From: JBOHPP01 sp050731755
GTDB taxonomy: Bacteria; Methylomirabilota; Methylomirabilia; Rokubacteriales; CSP1-6
Direction: 5' to 3'
Assembly: GCA_050731755.1 (NCBI GenBank)
Contig: JBOHPP010000029.1
Span: forward strand, 1 to 17,963
DNA: 17,963 nt
Shown here in pieces: positions 1-7,085 of this stretch. The notes beneath the pieces are model-generated. The model did not search any database. It was given only the letters and a program-made list of their open reading frames with translations, and was not told where the DNA came from. Numbering within the stretch: the first letter of the stretch is position 1; each line of letters starts with the position of its first letter. Made by a program: the position numbers and the translations under genes.

Positions 1-31
1 CCAGGTGGTGGAGGCCTGTCAACCCCGCCCC

Positions 32-1141
32 TCAGATTCGCGCCGGCTCAAGCCGCCCGGCCAGCACCGACAGCGCCTCGAAGAGGTAGTAGGAGCCCCA
101 GATCAGCTCGTGCTCGGTGGCCAGGCCGAGGCGCTTGTTGTAGCAGCCGTGGGCGAGAACGCCGCGCGCGTCCAGGTGGCGCTCGACCAGCGCGCTGACC
201 GTGGCTTCACCCGCCTCGCGGTACGCCCGACGGCGCTCGCCGGGCGTCAGGGCGGCGAGCTTGAGCAGCGAGGCGGCCACGATGGCGGTGGCGGAGGTGT
301 CGCGGTTGGTCCCGGGGATGGCCGGATCATCGAAGTCCCAGAAGGCTACCCGGTCGCGCGGGACGTGGGCCAGCCACCAGTCGGCGGTCCGGTGCGCGAC
401 GTCGAGGAACTCGCGCTCGGCGGTCCACTGGTACATCAACGTGTAGCCCACGATGGCCCAGGCCTGGGCGCGGGCCCAGGTGCTCTGGTCGGTGATGCCC
501 TTGTGGGTGTAGCGCCGGACCATGCGGCCGGTGGCCGGATCGAACGACGCCGACTGACAGACCGAGCCGTCCGGACGGATGCAGAACTCGATGTGCCGCC
601 GGGCGTGGCTCACCGCCATGTCGGTCCAGGCCGGCTCGCCGGCCTCGCGGGCGGCCCACACCAGCAGCGCCGCGCCCTGCACGGTATCCACGTTCGCCTC
701 GCCATGGCCGACGTCGGAGGCTTCCTCGGCCTCGGCACCCAGCGGAAACGCCCCGGCTTTCGCGTTGAAGGACGACGCCCAGCCTTGCGCGCCGGCCAGC
801 GCGATCTCTCGCGCTGTGGCGTCACCGAGGAGCACATGCCCGATGAGGGCGCCATAGTAGAAGAGAAACCCGCGGAAGACGGTGTCGGAGTGCACGCGGG
901 GCCGCAGGCGCTCGGCCCAGCCGCGCGCCCAATTCCGGTAGCGCTCGGCGCCGGTGACGTGCCCGGCCAGCCAGCACATGCCCACCCAGAATCCGCCCGT
1001 CCAGTCGCCGGCAGGCGACGTCGTCCATGCGCCGGTGACCGGATCGCCGTAGTGGGGAAACCCGGCCTTGAGCGCGGCTCCCGTCGCCTCCACACGGTGG
1101 AGCAGGCGGTCAAGACCGGTCTGCCAGAGTGGATCGGCCAT
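32..1141 (-). CDS. GH88-type unsaturated glucuronyl hydrolase-like protein
   Basis: A 369-residue protein resembling glycoside hydrolase family 88/105-type (alpha/alpha)6-barrel enzymes, which hydrate and release unsaturated uronic acids from lyase-generated oligosaccharides. Visible family features are HSDTVFRGF near residue 84, a VDTVQGAALLVWA segment near 151 (Asp152 is the likely counterpart of the family's catalytic Asp), STWARAQAWAIVGYTLMY near 220, RDTSATAIVAASLLKLA near 280 and ELIWGSYYLFEAL near 345. No signal peptide is seen, so it is probably cytoplasmic. I chose the ATG at 1141 because the in-frame start at 1210 would lie inside the upstream rhodanese-like gene and adds residues with no family resemblance. 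There is no strong Shine-Dalgarno, and a 10-bp hairpin sits directly upstream. Family assignment is fairly confident; the substrate is unknown. Confidence 0.8.
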   Translation of the reverse strand: MADPLWQTGLDRLLHRVEATGAALKAGFPHYGDPVTGAWTTSPAGDWTGGFWVGMCWLAGHVTGAERYRNWARGWAERLRPRVHSDTVFRGFLFYYGALIGHVLLGDATAREIALAGAQGWASSFNAKAGAFPLGAEAEEASDVGHGEANVDTVQGAALLVWAAREAGEPAWTDMAVSHARRHIEFCIRPDGSVCQSASFDPATGRMVRRYTHKGITDQSTWARAQAWAIVGYTLMYQWTAEREFLDVAHRTADWWLAHVPRDRVAFWDFDDPAIPGTNRDTSATAIVAASLLKLAALTPGERRRAYREAGEATVSALVERHLDARGVLAHGCYNKRLGLATEHELIWGSYYLFEALSVLAGRLEPARI

Positions 1142-1168
1142 GGTGGCCGTGATGCTAGCACGGCCACC
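1142..1168 (-). other. 10-bp perfect hairpin between the rhodanese-like gene and GH88 gene
   Basis: GGTGGCCGTG (1142-1151) and CACGGCCACC (1159-1168) form a perfect 10-bp stem with a 7-base loop. It lies between the TAG stop of the rhodanese-like gene (1177) and abuts the ATG chosen for the glycosidase (1141). No T-tract follows in either direction, so it is not a classic intrinsic terminator. It may attenuate read-through or hide the glycosidase start. Confidence 0.55.
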
Positions 1169-1176
1169 GGCGCCGG

Positions 1177-1491
1177 CTATGCCGCCATGGGATATCCGGC
1201 GGTCTGCCACGCCTGCACACCGCCCTTGAGGGCTTTGACGTTGGTGAAGCCCCGCTTACGATACTGCTCTGCCTGACCGGCAGAGGTGGCCTCGGCCGGT
1301 CACGCGCAGTAGAAGATCAGTTCCTGCGGGGGGGACAGGTGCCGGGCCTGCAGCCCCTTCAGCGCGATCGCGCCCTCGAGCTTGATCTTGTTGCACTTGT
1401 CCTCGTCGTCATAGGCGCAGACGAGCAGGGCTTGACCGGCCTGGACCCTGCGCCGCGCTTCTTCGACACCGACGCGCTCGATGTCCGCCAT
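1177..1491 (-). CDS. Rhodanese-like selenoprotein with in-frame TGA (Sec64)
   Basis: Start ATG at 1491 follows AGGAGG with a 6-base gap. Standard translation stops after 63 codons, ending IFYCA, at the TGA in 1302-1300. The same frame continues for 40 more codons to TAG at 1179-1177 and supplies the missing C-terminal half of a rhodanese domain: PAEATSAGQAEQY, then RKRGFTNVKALKGG and VQAWQTAGYP. Aligned to the rhodanese loop (catalytic Cys, five residues, Ser, then a helix and GG..AW), the TGA falls exactly on the catalytic sulfur-accepting Cys. Read as Sec, the product is 104 residues with a C62-A-U64 motif and further Cys at 25 and 33. It would be a small cytoplasmic sulfur-transfer or thiol/selenol redox enzyme. 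A bacterial SECIS-like hairpin follows. The alternative is a nonsense mutation of a Cys codon, but the tail shows no further damage. Confidence 0.85.
1267..1302 (-). promoter_or_regulatory. Candidate bacterial SECIS element with UGA codon
   Basis: Just downstream of TGA (1302-1300), CTCTGCC (1285-1279) and GGCAGAG (1273-1267) form a perfect 7-bp stem with loop GGTCA (1278-1274). The loop begins 21 bases after the TGA and starts with GG followed by T. This fits known rules for bacterial SECIS elements: an apical loop roughly 16-37 bases from UGA, with G in its first two positions and a GGU-type loop as in E. coli fdhF. The structure lies inside the coding frame, as bacterial SECIS elements do. 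SelB binding is inferred. No selA, selB, selC or selD lies in the window. Confidence 0.7.
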
Positions 1492-1533
1492 GCTGCACCT
1501 CCTCGTACGGATCGGACCGGGGGATTGTCCTCC

Positions 1534-1577
1534 CTCAAGATCCCGGCCAACAGACTTCAAGATACCGGCCAACAGAC
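1534..1577. repeat. 22-bp tandem direct repeat upstream of the selenoprotein gene
   Basis: Two adjacent 22-bp units (1534-1555 and 1556-1577) match at 20 of 22 positions and share the core CCGGCCAACAGAC. They lie between the glycosyltransferase stop (1609) and the rhodanese-like start (1491). They could be tandem operator sites or a simple slippage duplication. I see no convincing -35/-10 pair in this 117-base gap. Confidence 0.6.
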
Positions 1578-1582
1578 CGGCA

Positions 1583-1599
1583 GTCCCGGCAGCCGGGAC
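1583..1599 (-). terminator. GC-rich hairpin after the glycosyltransferase gene
   Basis: GTCCCGG (1583-1589) and CCGGGAC (1593-1599) form a perfect 7-bp stem with a 3-base loop, ten bases past the TAG stop of the glycosyltransferase. No T-tract follows on the minus strand, so it is only a weak or Rho-assisted terminator candidate. Confidence 0.4.
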
Positions 1600-1608
1600 C
1601 CGGCCAGC

Positions 1609-3096
1609 CTATGGCCGACCGACGCGATCGGTCTTGGCTGGCTCGAAGCGGCCGGTGCGGGCCAGGGACCAGAGCACCCGCCAGGCGCCGCGGGTCGCCA
1701 GCAGCCAGTACGTCTGGCACCGGAACGTCCCCCAGAACTTCGCGGCGAGCGACCGGCGCGCGATGTCCACCGGCCGGGGGAAATAGGGCATGAGGCGCTC
1801 GACGAGGTCCTGGGTGACGATGCCGCCCACCCAGATGGTGAGGGCCAGCGAGAGGGACGGCAGCCCGATGCCCAGCACGAACGGCAGCGGATGGTCGGCA
1901 AAGCGATAGGCCACGTGCCAGCCGAGGAAGCCGACGACGGGATAGACGAGGGCGGCGACGGGCCACTCGATCACTTTGTTGCCCACGTGACGCAGCAGCT
2001 GAGCGGTGTTGTAGGCACTCCGATGCTTTCGCCAGGTGAGCCAGAGAAATCCGACGTCGTCCAGAACGCCTTTGTACCAGCGCGCGTTCTGCCGCACCAT
2101 CTTCTCCGGCGTCTCCGGCAGGTCGGTCAGCTCCACCATGGGCATCGGTGCCAGCAGCGCGCCCCGGGCGCCCAGCGCATACCCCAGCGTGGAGTCCTCG
2201 GTCGCCCCTCCGGTGGGAAAACCGTTCAGCGCCTGCAGCACGTCCAGGCGCACGAACTGGTTGTGGCCGAGACAAATCTGCGAGCGGCGGAAGCACAGTT
2301 CGAACAATGGCCTCACAACCCGCGCCACTCGCGGCGCGCGCTGTGAGAGCGCTGAGAACCACTCGACACGTCGGCGTTCATTGATGAGCCGGGCGATCGA
2401 GACCCGGATGAAGATGGACGACTGCTGGACGGCGCACACGCGGCCCCGGTGATCGAGCCTCCCGAAGTTGGCCAGCGAGAGCGTGACGCCCTGGTAGGCG
2501 AGGCTGCCGCCGTCGCGGATGACGTCGGCGGCGATCCAGCGGTAGACGTTGGGGTCGGGCAGCGAGTCGGCGTCGCTCACGCCCACGTAAACTCGGCGGG
2601 GGTCGTTCTGGCCGTTGAGCAACGCGGCCAGGACCTCCCGGCGCAGCGCCCGGTTGAGCTGGTGGGCCTTGCGCCCGTCGCCGGGCATGGCCAGGGTCGA
2701 GAGCATTTTCTGCTGGTAGGGGGGCAGCTCGGTTCGGAACCGCCGCACCAGGTCCGCGGTCGCGGCCTCCATCCGCGGGTGCGGCGCCCGCTCCTCGGCC
2801 GCCTTCGTGATCACCACCACGTGCAGCTTGCCGTGCGGGTACCGGGAGCCGAGCAAGCCGCGCAGCGTCGTGGTGATGTGAGGCTCCTCCCAGGCTGGGA
2901 CCAGGTGCACGAAGACCGGGGCGGCCGGCTCGCGCTCGAGCTGGGCTTCGTCGGGCAGCGTCTCCAGGGCGGCGTACGCCTCCTCCACGAAGCGGCACGT
3001 GGTGCGCATGCCTTTCCAGTCGAGGAGGAGCTTGAAGGCGGCCCGGCCGTTCAGGAACGAGGTGATGGCGAAGACCGCCGTCCAGAACCAGTCCAT
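1609..3096 (-). CDS. Membrane-bound family 2 glycosyltransferase
   Basis: A 495-residue protein with the layout of processive GT2 enzymes such as cellulose, hyaluronan or chitin-synthase relatives, which polymerise or transfer sugars from nucleotide-sugar donors at the inner membrane. An N-terminal hydrophobic segment (residues 3-24) is followed by a GT-A domain with PAWEEP at 67-72, DAD at 175-177 (metal/nucleotide binding), TED at 299-301 (likely catalytic base region) and QNARW at 336-340 (the Q-x-x-R-W motif). Two C-terminal hydrophobic spans lie near 375-398 and 403-428. ATG at 3096 is preferred because it lies 17 bases after the ftsB stop and begins with the membrane segment. A longer frame exists upstream but overlaps ftsB and eno with low-complexity Arg-rich sequence. 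Sugar specificity cannot be read from the sequence. Confidence 0.85.
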   Translation of the reverse strand: MDWFWTAVFAITSFLNGRAAFKLLLDWKGMRTTCRFVEEAYAALETLPDEAQLEREPAAPVFVHLVPAWEEPHITTTLRGLLGSRYPHGKLHVVVITKAAEERAPHPRMEAATADLVRRFRTELPPYQQKMLSTLAMPGDGRKAHQLNRALRREVLAALLNGQNDPRRVYVGVSDADSLPDPNVYRWIAADVIRDGGSLAYQGVTLSLANFGRLDHRGRVCAVQQSSIFIRVSIARLINERRRVEWFSALSQRAPRVARVVRPLFELCFRRSQICLGHNQFVRLDVLQALNGFPTGGATEDSTLGYALGARGALLAPMPMVELTDLPETPEKMVRQNARWYKGVLDDVGFLWLTWRKHRSAYNTAQLLRHVGNKVIEWPVAALVYPVVGFLGWHVAYRFADHPLPFVLGIGLPSLSLALTIWVGGIVTQDLVERLMPYFPRPVDIARRSLAAKFWGTFRCQTYWLLATRGAWRVLWSLARTGRFEPAKTDRVGRP

Positions 3097-3113
3097 GGTC
3101 GCGGACGAAGAGG

Positions 3114-3392
3114 TTACTTCGACTTGGCGGGAAACTTCAAGACGGTCTCGCCCTCGCGGACGAGCCCATGCTCTTCGCGAGCGAGCTTCTCGATGTAGGC
3201 GGGATCGTTGCGCAAGCGGTCGATGGTGGCGGTGAGCTGCTCGGCCCGGGTTCGGAGCGCGGCGATGGCACGCTCGGCCGCCGCGATCTCGCGGTCGATC
3301 TCGCGCACACGCAGCACGCCGCCCACGCCCCACCCGCCCAGCACCGTGCCGACCAGGACCACCGCACCCGCCGCCACCAGCCGCTGTCTCAT
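3114..3392 (-). CDS. ftsB: FtsB/DivIC-family septum formation initiator
   Basis: A 92-residue protein with one N-terminal membrane span (residues 6-27) followed by a coiled coil (about 28-65) and the family signature DPAYIEKLAREEHGLVREGE (62-81). The family sits in the FtsQ-FtsB-FtsL complex of the divisome, with the coiled coil in the periplasm. The ATG overlaps the eno TGA as ATGA, so translation is probably coupled to eno. Eno-ftsB adjacency is common in proteobacteria and supports the call. A longer in-frame open stretch running back into eno is a shadow frame. Confidence 0.9.
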   Translation of the reverse strand: MRQRLVAAGAVVLVGTVLGGWGVGGVLRVREIDREIAAAERAIAALRTRAEQLTATIDRLRNDPAYIEKLAREEHGLVREGETVLKFPAKSK

Positions 3393-4678
3393 CGGGCCAC
3401 GCGCGTGTAGAAACCGCGCCCGGGAAAGGAGGCCGCATGGTCCAGCTCCTCCTCGATACGCAGGAGCTGGTTGTACTTGGCGGTGCGCTCGCCCCGGGAC
3501 GCGGAGCCGGTCTTGATCTGGCCGGCGTTGGCGGCGACGGCCAGGTCGGCGACGAAGGTGTCCTCGGTCTCGCCGGAGCGGTGGGAGATGACGGTGCCGT
3601 AGCCGGCGCGCTTGGCCAGCTCGATGGCCTCCATGGTCTCGGTGAGCGTGCCCACCTGGTTCACTTTGATCAACACAGCGTTGGCGATCCCATTCTTGAT
3701 CCCCTGCTGGATGATGGCCGGGTTGGTGACGAACAGATCGTCGCCGACGAGCTGGACGCGCCCGCCCAGGCGACGGGTCAGCGCGCCCCAGCCGCCCCAG
3801 TCGTCTTCGGCCAGACCATCCTCGATAGAGACGATCGGGTAGCGGTCGCACAGCGCCTCGTACATGGCGATCATCTCCTCGGTGGTGCGGACGGCCCGCT
3901 CACGAGCCAGCCGGTAGCGGCCACCGGCCTCGGCGAACTCGCTGGCCGCCACGTCGAGCGCGACGAGGACCTCCTCCCCCGGGCGGTAGCCGGCGCGCTC
4001 GATGGCCTGCAGGAACAGATCGAGGGCCGCCGTGTTGGAGGAGAGATTCGGGGCGAAGCCGCCCTCGTCACCCACGCCCGTCGAAAGCCCGTGCTCCTTC
4101 AGGAGGTCCTTCAGGGCGTGGAAGCACTCCACGCCCATGCGGAGCGCCGTCGAGAAGTTCTCGGCGCCGGCCGGCACGAGCATGAACTCCTGGATGTCGA
4201 GCCCGTTGTCGGCGTGGGCGCCGCCGTTGATCACATTGAGCATGGGAATCGGCAACAGACGGGCCCCCGGCCCCCCCAGGTAGGCGTAGAGCGGCAACCC
4301 CACGTCGTCGGCGGCGGCCCGGGCCACGGCCAGCGACACGCCGAGGATGGCATTGGCACCCAGCGACGACTTGTTAGGTGTGCCGTCCAGCTCGAGCAGG
4401 GCCTGGTCGATCCGGACCTGCTCGGTCACCTCCATGCCGTCGATCTCGGGGGCGATGGTCTCCTCGATGTTCTTGACGGCCTGCTGCACACCCTTGCCCC
4501 GGTAGCGCTGGCTGTCGCCGTCGCGGAGCTCGAGCGCTTCCCGCTTGCCGGTGGAGGCGCCGGAGGGCACGTCGGCGCGGCCCCAGGCGCCGGACTCCAC
4601 TTGCACCTCGACCTCCACGGTCGGATTGCCGCGCGAGTCGAGGATCTCGCGGGCGTAGACGCCGGTGATGGCGGACAC
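3389..4678 (-). CDS. eno: Enolase (phosphopyruvate hydratase)
   Basis: A 429-residue protein of normal enolase length, converting 2-phosphoglycerate to phosphoenolpyruvate in glycolysis and also a partner of RNA degradation complexes in some bacteria. Hallmarks are VPSGASTGKREALELRDGD near residue 37, VIKVN-type barrel strand near 337, SIEDGLAEDDW and VGDDLFVTN (metal-binding Asp/Glu), SHRSGETEDTF near 370 and IKTGSASRGERTAKYNQLLR near 390. The start is GTG at 4678, two bases after the ispA stop, with GGAG eight bases upstream inside the end of ispA. It is packed between ispA and ftsB, so the group probably forms one transcript. Confidence 0.98.
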   Translation of the reverse strand: MSAITGVYAREILDSRGNPTVEVEVQVESGAWGRADVPSGASTGKREALELRDGDSQRYRGKGVQQAVKNIEETIAPEIDGMEVTEQVRIDQALLELDGTPNKSSLGANAILGVSLAVARAAADDVGLPLYAYLGGPGARLLPIPMLNVINGGAHADNGLDIQEFMLVPAGAENFSTALRMGVECFHALKDLLKEHGLSTGVGDEGGFAPNLSSNTAALDLFLQAIERAGYRPGEEVLVALDVAASEFAEAGGRYRLARERAVRTTEEMIAMYEALCDRYPIVSIEDGLAEDDWGGWGALTRRLGGRVQLVGDDLFVTNPAIIQQGIKNGIANAVLIKVNQVGTLTETMEAIELAKRAGYGTVISHRSGETEDTFVADLAVAANAGQIKTGSASRGERTAKYNQLLRIEEELDHAASFPGRGFYTRVAR

Positions 4679-4679
4679 T

Positions 4680-5576
4680 TCAGGATCTCCTCTCCAAGAC
4701 GAAGTCGGCCAGAGCCCTGATGGTCTCGGCGCGCGGGCCGAGTGGCTTCAACGCGTCCTTGGCCTCGTCGATCAGGGCCCGGGCCCGCTTCCGGGAGTCC
4801 GGCAGCCCGTGGAGGGCCGGATAGGTGGCCTTCTGCTTGCGCTGATCGCTGCCCGCCGTCTTGCCCAACTCTTCGAGGCTGCCTTCGACGTCGAGGATAT
4901 CATCGACGATCTGAAAGGCCAGGCCGAGACTGGCGCCGGCGGCGGTGATCGCCCGCAACGCCTCGGGCGTCGCGCCAGCCAGCATGGCGCCCACCCGCAG
5001 CGAGGCGCGGATGAGGGCCGCCGTTTTGTGAGTGTGGATGTAGTCGAGCGTCTCCGCCGTGATGGCTTTGCCTTCGGACTCGATGTCCACCACCTGCCCG
5101 CCCACCATGCCCCTGGTGCCGGCGGCGGTCGCGAGTTCGGTGACGACGGCGCCGATGACGCCGGGATCGGACGCCTGGGCGGCGTTGTCGGCGACGAGCT
5201 GGAAGGCCAGCGTGAGCAACGCGTCCCCGGCCAGGATGGCCAGAGCCTCGCCGAACACCTTGTGATTGGTGAGCCGGCCCCGGCGGTAGTCGTCGTCGTC
5301 CATCGCCGGTAGATAGTCGTGGATCAGCGAGTACGTGTGGATCAGCTCCAGGGCGCAGGCCGCGGGCAGGACCATCTCGGACCGGCCGCCCACGGCCTCG
5401 GCGCCGGCGATGACGAGGATGGGGCGCAAGCGCTTGCCGCCGGCCATCACGCTGTAGCGCATGGCCCGATGGATGGAGAACGGCGGCGCATCCTCGGGGG
5501 GCAGGAAGCGCTCGAGGGCCGCGTCGACCAGCGCTCGCTGCTGGGCGAGGTACGTCTTGAGGTCGAAGCTGCTCAC
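4680..5576 (-). CDS. ispA: Short-chain polyprenyl (farnesyl/geranylgeranyl) diphosphate synthase
   Basis: A 298-residue trans-isoprenyl diphosphate synthase that condenses IPP with allylic diphosphates for quinone, lipid-carrier and terpenoid precursors. It has the GGKRLRP substrate-binding motif at 46-52, the RRGRLTNHKVFGE segment from 98, and the second aspartate-rich motif AFQIVDDILD. The first aspartate-rich motif reads HDYLPAMDDDD (86-96), so Tyr88 replaces the second Asp of the usual DDxxxxD, by a GAT-to-TAT type difference. The extra Asp run at 93-96 may compensate. The start is GTG at 5576, overlapping the xseB TGA as GTGA. The xseA-xseB-ispA order is typical, although dxs, often next, is replaced here by eno. 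Confidence 0.92.
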   Translation of the reverse strand: MSSFDLKTYLAQQRALVDAALERFLPPEDAPPFSIHRAMRYSVMAGGKRLRPILVIAGAEAVGGRSEMVLPAACALELIHTYSLIHDYLPAMDDDDYRRGRLTNHKVFGEALAILAGDALLTLAFQLVADNAAQASDPGVIGAVVTELATAAGTRGMVGGQVVDIESEGKAITAETLDYIHTHKTAALIRASLRVGAMLAGATPEALRAITAAGASLGLAFQIVDDILDVEGSLEELGKTAGSDQRKQKATYPALHGLPDSRKRARALIDEAKDALKPLGPRAETIRALADFVLERRS

Positions 5577-5815
5577 CGTTCGGCTTCGTCCTCCCAGCCG
5601 GTGAAGGGCCGGGTCTCGGGCGCCCCCGTCTGGTCGCGGGACAGCAGCTCGATCTTGCGCTCAGCCTCGTCCAGGTACCTGACACAGTGCCGGGCCAAAG
5701 CGATGCCTTCTTCGTAGACCTTGAGCGATTCCTCGAGCGCTAGATTGCCGGACTCGAGCGCGCTCACGATCTGCTCGAGGCGGGTCAGGCAGTCCTCAAA
5801 CTTGAGGTCGCTCAT
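5573..5815 (-). CDS. xseB: Exodeoxyribonuclease VII small subunit
   Basis: An 80-residue protein with the standard XseB helical hairpin: KFEDCLTRLEQIVSALESGN, then LALEESLKVYEEGIALARHC. Several XseB chains bind the long helical part of XseA to form exonuclease VII, which degrades single-stranded DNA from both ends. The ATG at 5815 overlaps the xseA 3' end by 20 bases, and its TGA overlaps the ispA start, which suggests coupled translation. A short C-terminal tail of about 15 residues (GAPETRPFTGWEDEAER) extends past the usual core. Confidence 0.95.
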   Translation of the reverse strand: MSDLKFEDCLTRLEQIVSALESGNLALEESLKVYEEGIALARHCVRYLDEAERKIELLSRDQTGAPETRPFTGWEDEAER

Positions 5816-7085
5816 CCTGTTCTCTGGCCTGCTCGATCCGGCAGTCGAGGCTTCCCTCGTGCAGCAGCACGCTCACGGCGTCGCCTGGGCGGACCTGACG
5901 GGCCGTCCGCACGATGCTGCCGTCGGCGGCCCGGGTCAGGCTGTAGCCCCGCCCCAGCACGGCGAGCGGAGAGAGCGAATGCAGCCGTCCCACCGCCGCC
6001 GCCAGTCGGTGGCGGCTCTGCACGAGTCGGCGGGCCATCTCGCCGTGGATCCGGCTGTGAAGGCGCTCGAGGCGGTGCCGGCCGCCGCCCAGGTGGGCGA
6101 AGGGGCTGGCCGCCTTCAGGCGCGCGGTCAGCAGGTCGACACGATAGGTGGCCCGGCGGTGAGTGCCGCCGGCCGCCGCGTGCAGACGGGCCCGGGCGTG
6201 GCCCACCCGTCGAACGAGGTCGCTCAGCGGGCGCCGCGCGGCCCGCCCCAGCCGCCGCGTGAGGTCGTCCAGGGTCTCGGCCACCGCCTGCTTCTCCCGC
6301 ACGACGAGCTCGGCCGCCGCCGACGGCGTGGGCGCCCGCAGGTCGCTGACGAAGTCGGCGATGGTGAAGTCCACTTCGTGTCCGACGGCGGACACGACGG
6401 GCGTCTTGGAGGCGGCGATGGCTCGAGCCACCACCTCTTCGTTGAATGCCCAGAGGTCTTCAAGCGATCCCCCGCCCCGCCCCACGATGATGACGTCGAC
6501 GTCGCCGACCGCGTTGAGGTCGCCGAGCGCCCGCGCAATCTCCTCCGCCGCTCCTTCGCCCTGCACCCGGCAGGGGGCGATGACGATGTGCAGGCCGGCG
6601 AACCGCCGGCCGATGACGCGCAGCATGTCGCGCAGCGCGGCGCCGGACGGCGAGGTGGCGATGCCGATCTTCCGGGGAAAGCGCGGCAGCGGACGCTTGC
6701 GGGCCGGTTCGAAGAGTCCCTCGGCGGCCAGACGGGCCTTGAGCTGTTCGAAGGCCAGCTGGAGCGCGCCGAGCCCCTTGGGCTCGAGCACCTCGACCAC
6801 GAGCTGGTATTCGCCGCGCTGGGCGTACACCTCCAGGCTTCCGAAGGCCAGCACGTGCTGGCCGTCGCCCGGCTCGAAGCGGAGCCGGCGGAGGCGGGTG
6901 CGGAAGACGACGGCGCGGAGCTGGGCGCTCTCGTCCTTCAGCGTGAAGTACGCGTGGCCCGAGCCGTAGAACCGGAAGTTGGAGATTTCGCCCTCGACCC
7001 ACACGGCCGGGAAGCGTTGCTCCACTACCTCGCGCAGGCGCTCGGTCAGCTGGGACACGGTGACCACCGCCCGCTGGCTCGTCAT
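5796..7085 (-). CDS. xseA: Exodeoxyribonuclease VII large subunit
   Basis: A 429-residue catalytic subunit of exonuclease VII. An N-terminal OB-fold (about 1-100, with VSQLTERLREVVEQRFPAVW and GHAYFTLKD) is followed by the nuclease domain with GRGGGSLEDLWAFNEEVVARA and GHEVDFTIADFVSDLRAPTP, then the Arg-rich helical region that binds XseB, and a C-terminal GRGYSLTR segment. I chose ATG at 7085 over an in-frame GTG at 7094, since it overlaps an upstream small frame as ATGA and leaves a normal N-terminus. Neither start has a strong Shine-Dalgarno. The 240 bases before it contain a long inverted repeat that could influence its expression. Confidence 0.95.
   Translation of the reverse strand: MTSQRAVVTVSQLTERLREVVEQRFPAVWVEGEISNFRFYGSGHAYFTLKDESAQLRAVVFRTRLRRLRFEPGDGQHVLAFGSLEVYAQRGEYQLVVEVLEPKGLGALQLAFEQLKARLAAEGLFEPARKRPLPRFPRKIGIATSPSGAALRDMLRVIGRRFAGLHIVIAPCRVQGEGAAEEIARALGDLNAVGDVDVIIVGRGGGSLEDLWAFNEEVVARAIAASKTPVVSAVGHEVDFTIADFVSDLRAPTPSAAAELVVREKQAVAETLDDLTRRLGRAARRPLSDLVRRVGHARARLHAAAGGTHRRATYRVDLLTARLKAASPFAHLGGGRHRLERLHSRIHGEMARRLVQSRHRLAAAVGRLHSLSPLAVLGRGYSLTRAADGSIVRTARQVRPGDAVSVLLHEGSLDCRIEQAREQDERPQV

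Noticed and set aside
1300..1491. A complete 63-residue protein, or a nonsense-mutated pseudogene
   Set aside because: The frame after TGA encodes an intact rhodanese C-terminal half with the TGA on the catalytic residue and a SECIS-like hairpin at the right distance, so recoding is the better reading, though it is unproven.
1510..1560. A sigma70 promoter upstream of the selenoprotein gene
   Set aside because: TTGAAG and TTGAGG occur, but no acceptable -10 box lies 16-18 bases downstream of either.
1609..3438. A 609-residue glycosyltransferase starting inside eno
   Set aside because: The first 114 residues overlap eno and ftsB and are low-complexity Arg/Ala/Gly. The membrane segment starts at ATG 3096.
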